NCBI GenBank assembly: GCA_030407005.1
Contig: JAUDYN010000007.1
Coordinates: 3,286,001-3,350,000, forward strand
Direction of reading: 5' to 3'
DNA length: 64,000 bases
Origin: Desarmillaria ectypa
Taxonomy: Eukaryota; Basidiomycota; Agaricomycetes; Agaricales; Physalacriaceae
Under the pieces are notes generated by a model. It worked only from the letters and a program-made list of their open reading frames with translations. It was not told the origin of the DNA and made no database searches. The position numbers were made by a program, and so were the translations under genes. Within the stretch, counting starts at the first letter, position 1, and each line of letters starts with the position of its first letter. Shown here piece after piece: positions 62,375 to 64,000 of the stretch.

Positions 62375-64000
62375 GTGCGTTGATCAATAATAATATAAAC
62401 ATCATTCTATTTCATCCCTTCGTGGGATTCTTCTCGAGTCTTGGATGTTGCAAGAAGGCATGTTTGGGTTTTTTCATTGATTGTATTCACGTTGATCTCA
62501 GTCTACAGAGTGGATCCGTATGGGTGGCAAGCAATGCGACACCTGCGCCCAGTGTATCTCCGCAGAATTGTACTAGTTTTTCTCCGGCTATCTTCTACCC
62601 TGGAGATTGTGGTGTAGTCCACCCCGTATGTTTGAGAGTCGGGAGGGTAGGGCTGAGAGTTTTGGCGCCTGCTTACAAATAGATTAAGAGAAGGCACATT
62701 AAATACTCCGCTCGGAACAATCAATAGAAGTTCAAACCTTTCGTAAAGTAAATCCACATAGGTGACTCGTAGTACCAGAGTTTGAAGGCGCTACCAATCC
62801 TGGTCACCGTGAACCCACGACTGATCGTTGACCAGTGAACAAAAGAATGGTATGATGGCTACTACGGCGCTGCCCGTGAGTTCGTCCTGATGCTCAAAGT
62901 CTCAGAACAACGATATAGGTAGGTCCGGCATTTTTACGACTTCAGAAACTTTCATCGATTCCCCAAAAGCACACACTTCATGGCATCTTGCAGAACCGAG
63001 CTTGTTCCAACACTTGCCCCTATGGCCTTGCCCTCTCTGTCGCAACTTTCCTTTCGATTCTTGTTCTGTTCTCTTCTGTGATATATCCTTTGATACCCGC
63101 AGAGAGGCCTAGCTCTCTAATCCAACAATTTGTGAACGCAGTCGAGGAAACAGTTGCTATTCTGGACACTCACAACTAGTTACTTGGTAATCTCCAATAC
63201 AATCGAGAACTGAAGTCGTATTCTTGGGGTTGCTTCTCTATCTGAAACCCGCTCTCTGACTATCTTCGATATAGGCTCAGGCATCAGTCACATATCCTGG
63301 CTCGATCGTTGCGTTTTGTGAACCGTAACTTCTCCTGGTCAGACTATCGCTCGTGGGATCTATATTTTTCTAGGGCGGACAAAGTCTTTTTGAGATCTGC
63401 TAGACAATCAACGAAGGTTTATCACTTTGAAAAAAGATATAGAAGCAAGCACCGTCAATGTTTCTCACCTTCAAGCTGCTAACAATGATTGCTGCAGGAA
63501 GCTAAAATAGCTGCCGAAGAGGAACAACTGCACGTCGAAGCTAAAATAGCACGACGTAATAGTAGATCCACTGCGACTCCTGTGATGCCGTAGGAATTAT
63601 AAGGACTCGGACCACGGCATACTAGTCAATTCATACAATTTACCTTCCATGAGAAAATGAAAGGAATTCCAAGACTCGTAACATCGAGCATAATGCGCTT
63701 AACGGCAGACTACGGCGATAACTTTGTCGACATCATAACCTTCCTTTCCAGCGCAACTCCAAGAGCAAAGACCCAGTAGTTATTTTTCAGTGAAGTAAAA
63801 AGACAAGAACTGATCGAAATCCTACAAACCCGATGTATCCGTCACAGTTATTCGTTCTATCAACATTCTGTGACGGGTGAACAGAAACAAAAGTAGCAAA
63901 TTAAAATGTGGCGCGTCTCGTCCACGTGAGCTCTAGGGCAGGTAGATGCAAATTCGAAGAGCAACTTGAACCGATTACTCCTAGTTCCTTTCCCCTCCTG
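62375..64000. other. No further gene supported
   Basis: Remaining open stretches are short; one of 63 codons (62,988-63,179 plus) contains a hydrophobic segment but no support. Confidence 0.35.

Noticed and set aside
62280..62700. GH5 exo-glucanase gene
   Set aside because: Only the signal peptide and a GVNLxxW stretch are suggestive; no catalytic motif or continuous exon set was found, so only a possible first exon is listed.

Overview
The window looks like nuclear DNA of a wood-decay basidiomycete (Agaricomycetes). The evidence is genes broken by many 45-65 bp introns, a class II manganese peroxidase, three DUF6534-type membrane protein genes, an F-box protein of mushroom type, a Zn2Cys6 regulator and a DUF7025/AAA ATPase. 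Every gene family was recognised by eye; no database search was possible.

Bases 1-16,203 are a nest of decayed Ty3/Gypsy LTR retrotransposons. Element 1 (+) enters from the left and ends in an LTR at 5,638-6,010; a solo LTR with a perfect 5-bp target duplication sits in its integrase. Element 3 (-) carries gag and its own 5' LTR (14,518-14,891) and is split by element 2 (+, 8,753-14,112), which is complete from LTR to LTR, is flanked by CCTGT duplications and lacks gag. The 3' tail of element 4 (+) and a tandem partial LTR close the nest. This block is almost free of CpG, its reading frames are broken mostly by TGA, and CpG returns abruptly at 16,204.

Bases 16,204-31,100 hold an apparently intact short-type manganese peroxidase gene (13 exons) behind a promoter made of six degenerate tandem repeats, a MITE, a 248-bp solo LTR, a broken copy of a Trp/Cys-rich gene (here called D-type), a DUF6534 gene facing it, and the apparently intact D-type gene.

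Bases 31,100-41,150 are gene-poor. They contain a CpG-poor relic and a broken MAK32-like pfkB kinase.

Bases 41,150-50,700 carry the Zn2Cys6 regulator, the F-box gene, an inverted copy of the D-type promoter block with a dead D-type gene, a second DUF6534 gene and another 248-bp solo LTR. Bases 54,480-59,433 hold a third DUF6534 gene and the AAA ATPase. From 59,434 to the right end no gene could be supported.

Two higher-order patterns stand out. The D-type/DUF6534 convergent pair occurs twice (about 23.5-26.3 kb and 47.6-50.0 kb), and an approximately 1.6-kb block containing a divergent promoter is duplicated in inverted orientation (29.5-31.1 and 46.4-47.9 kb). The window otherwise appears to be a rapidly turning-over accessory region of a fungal chromosome.
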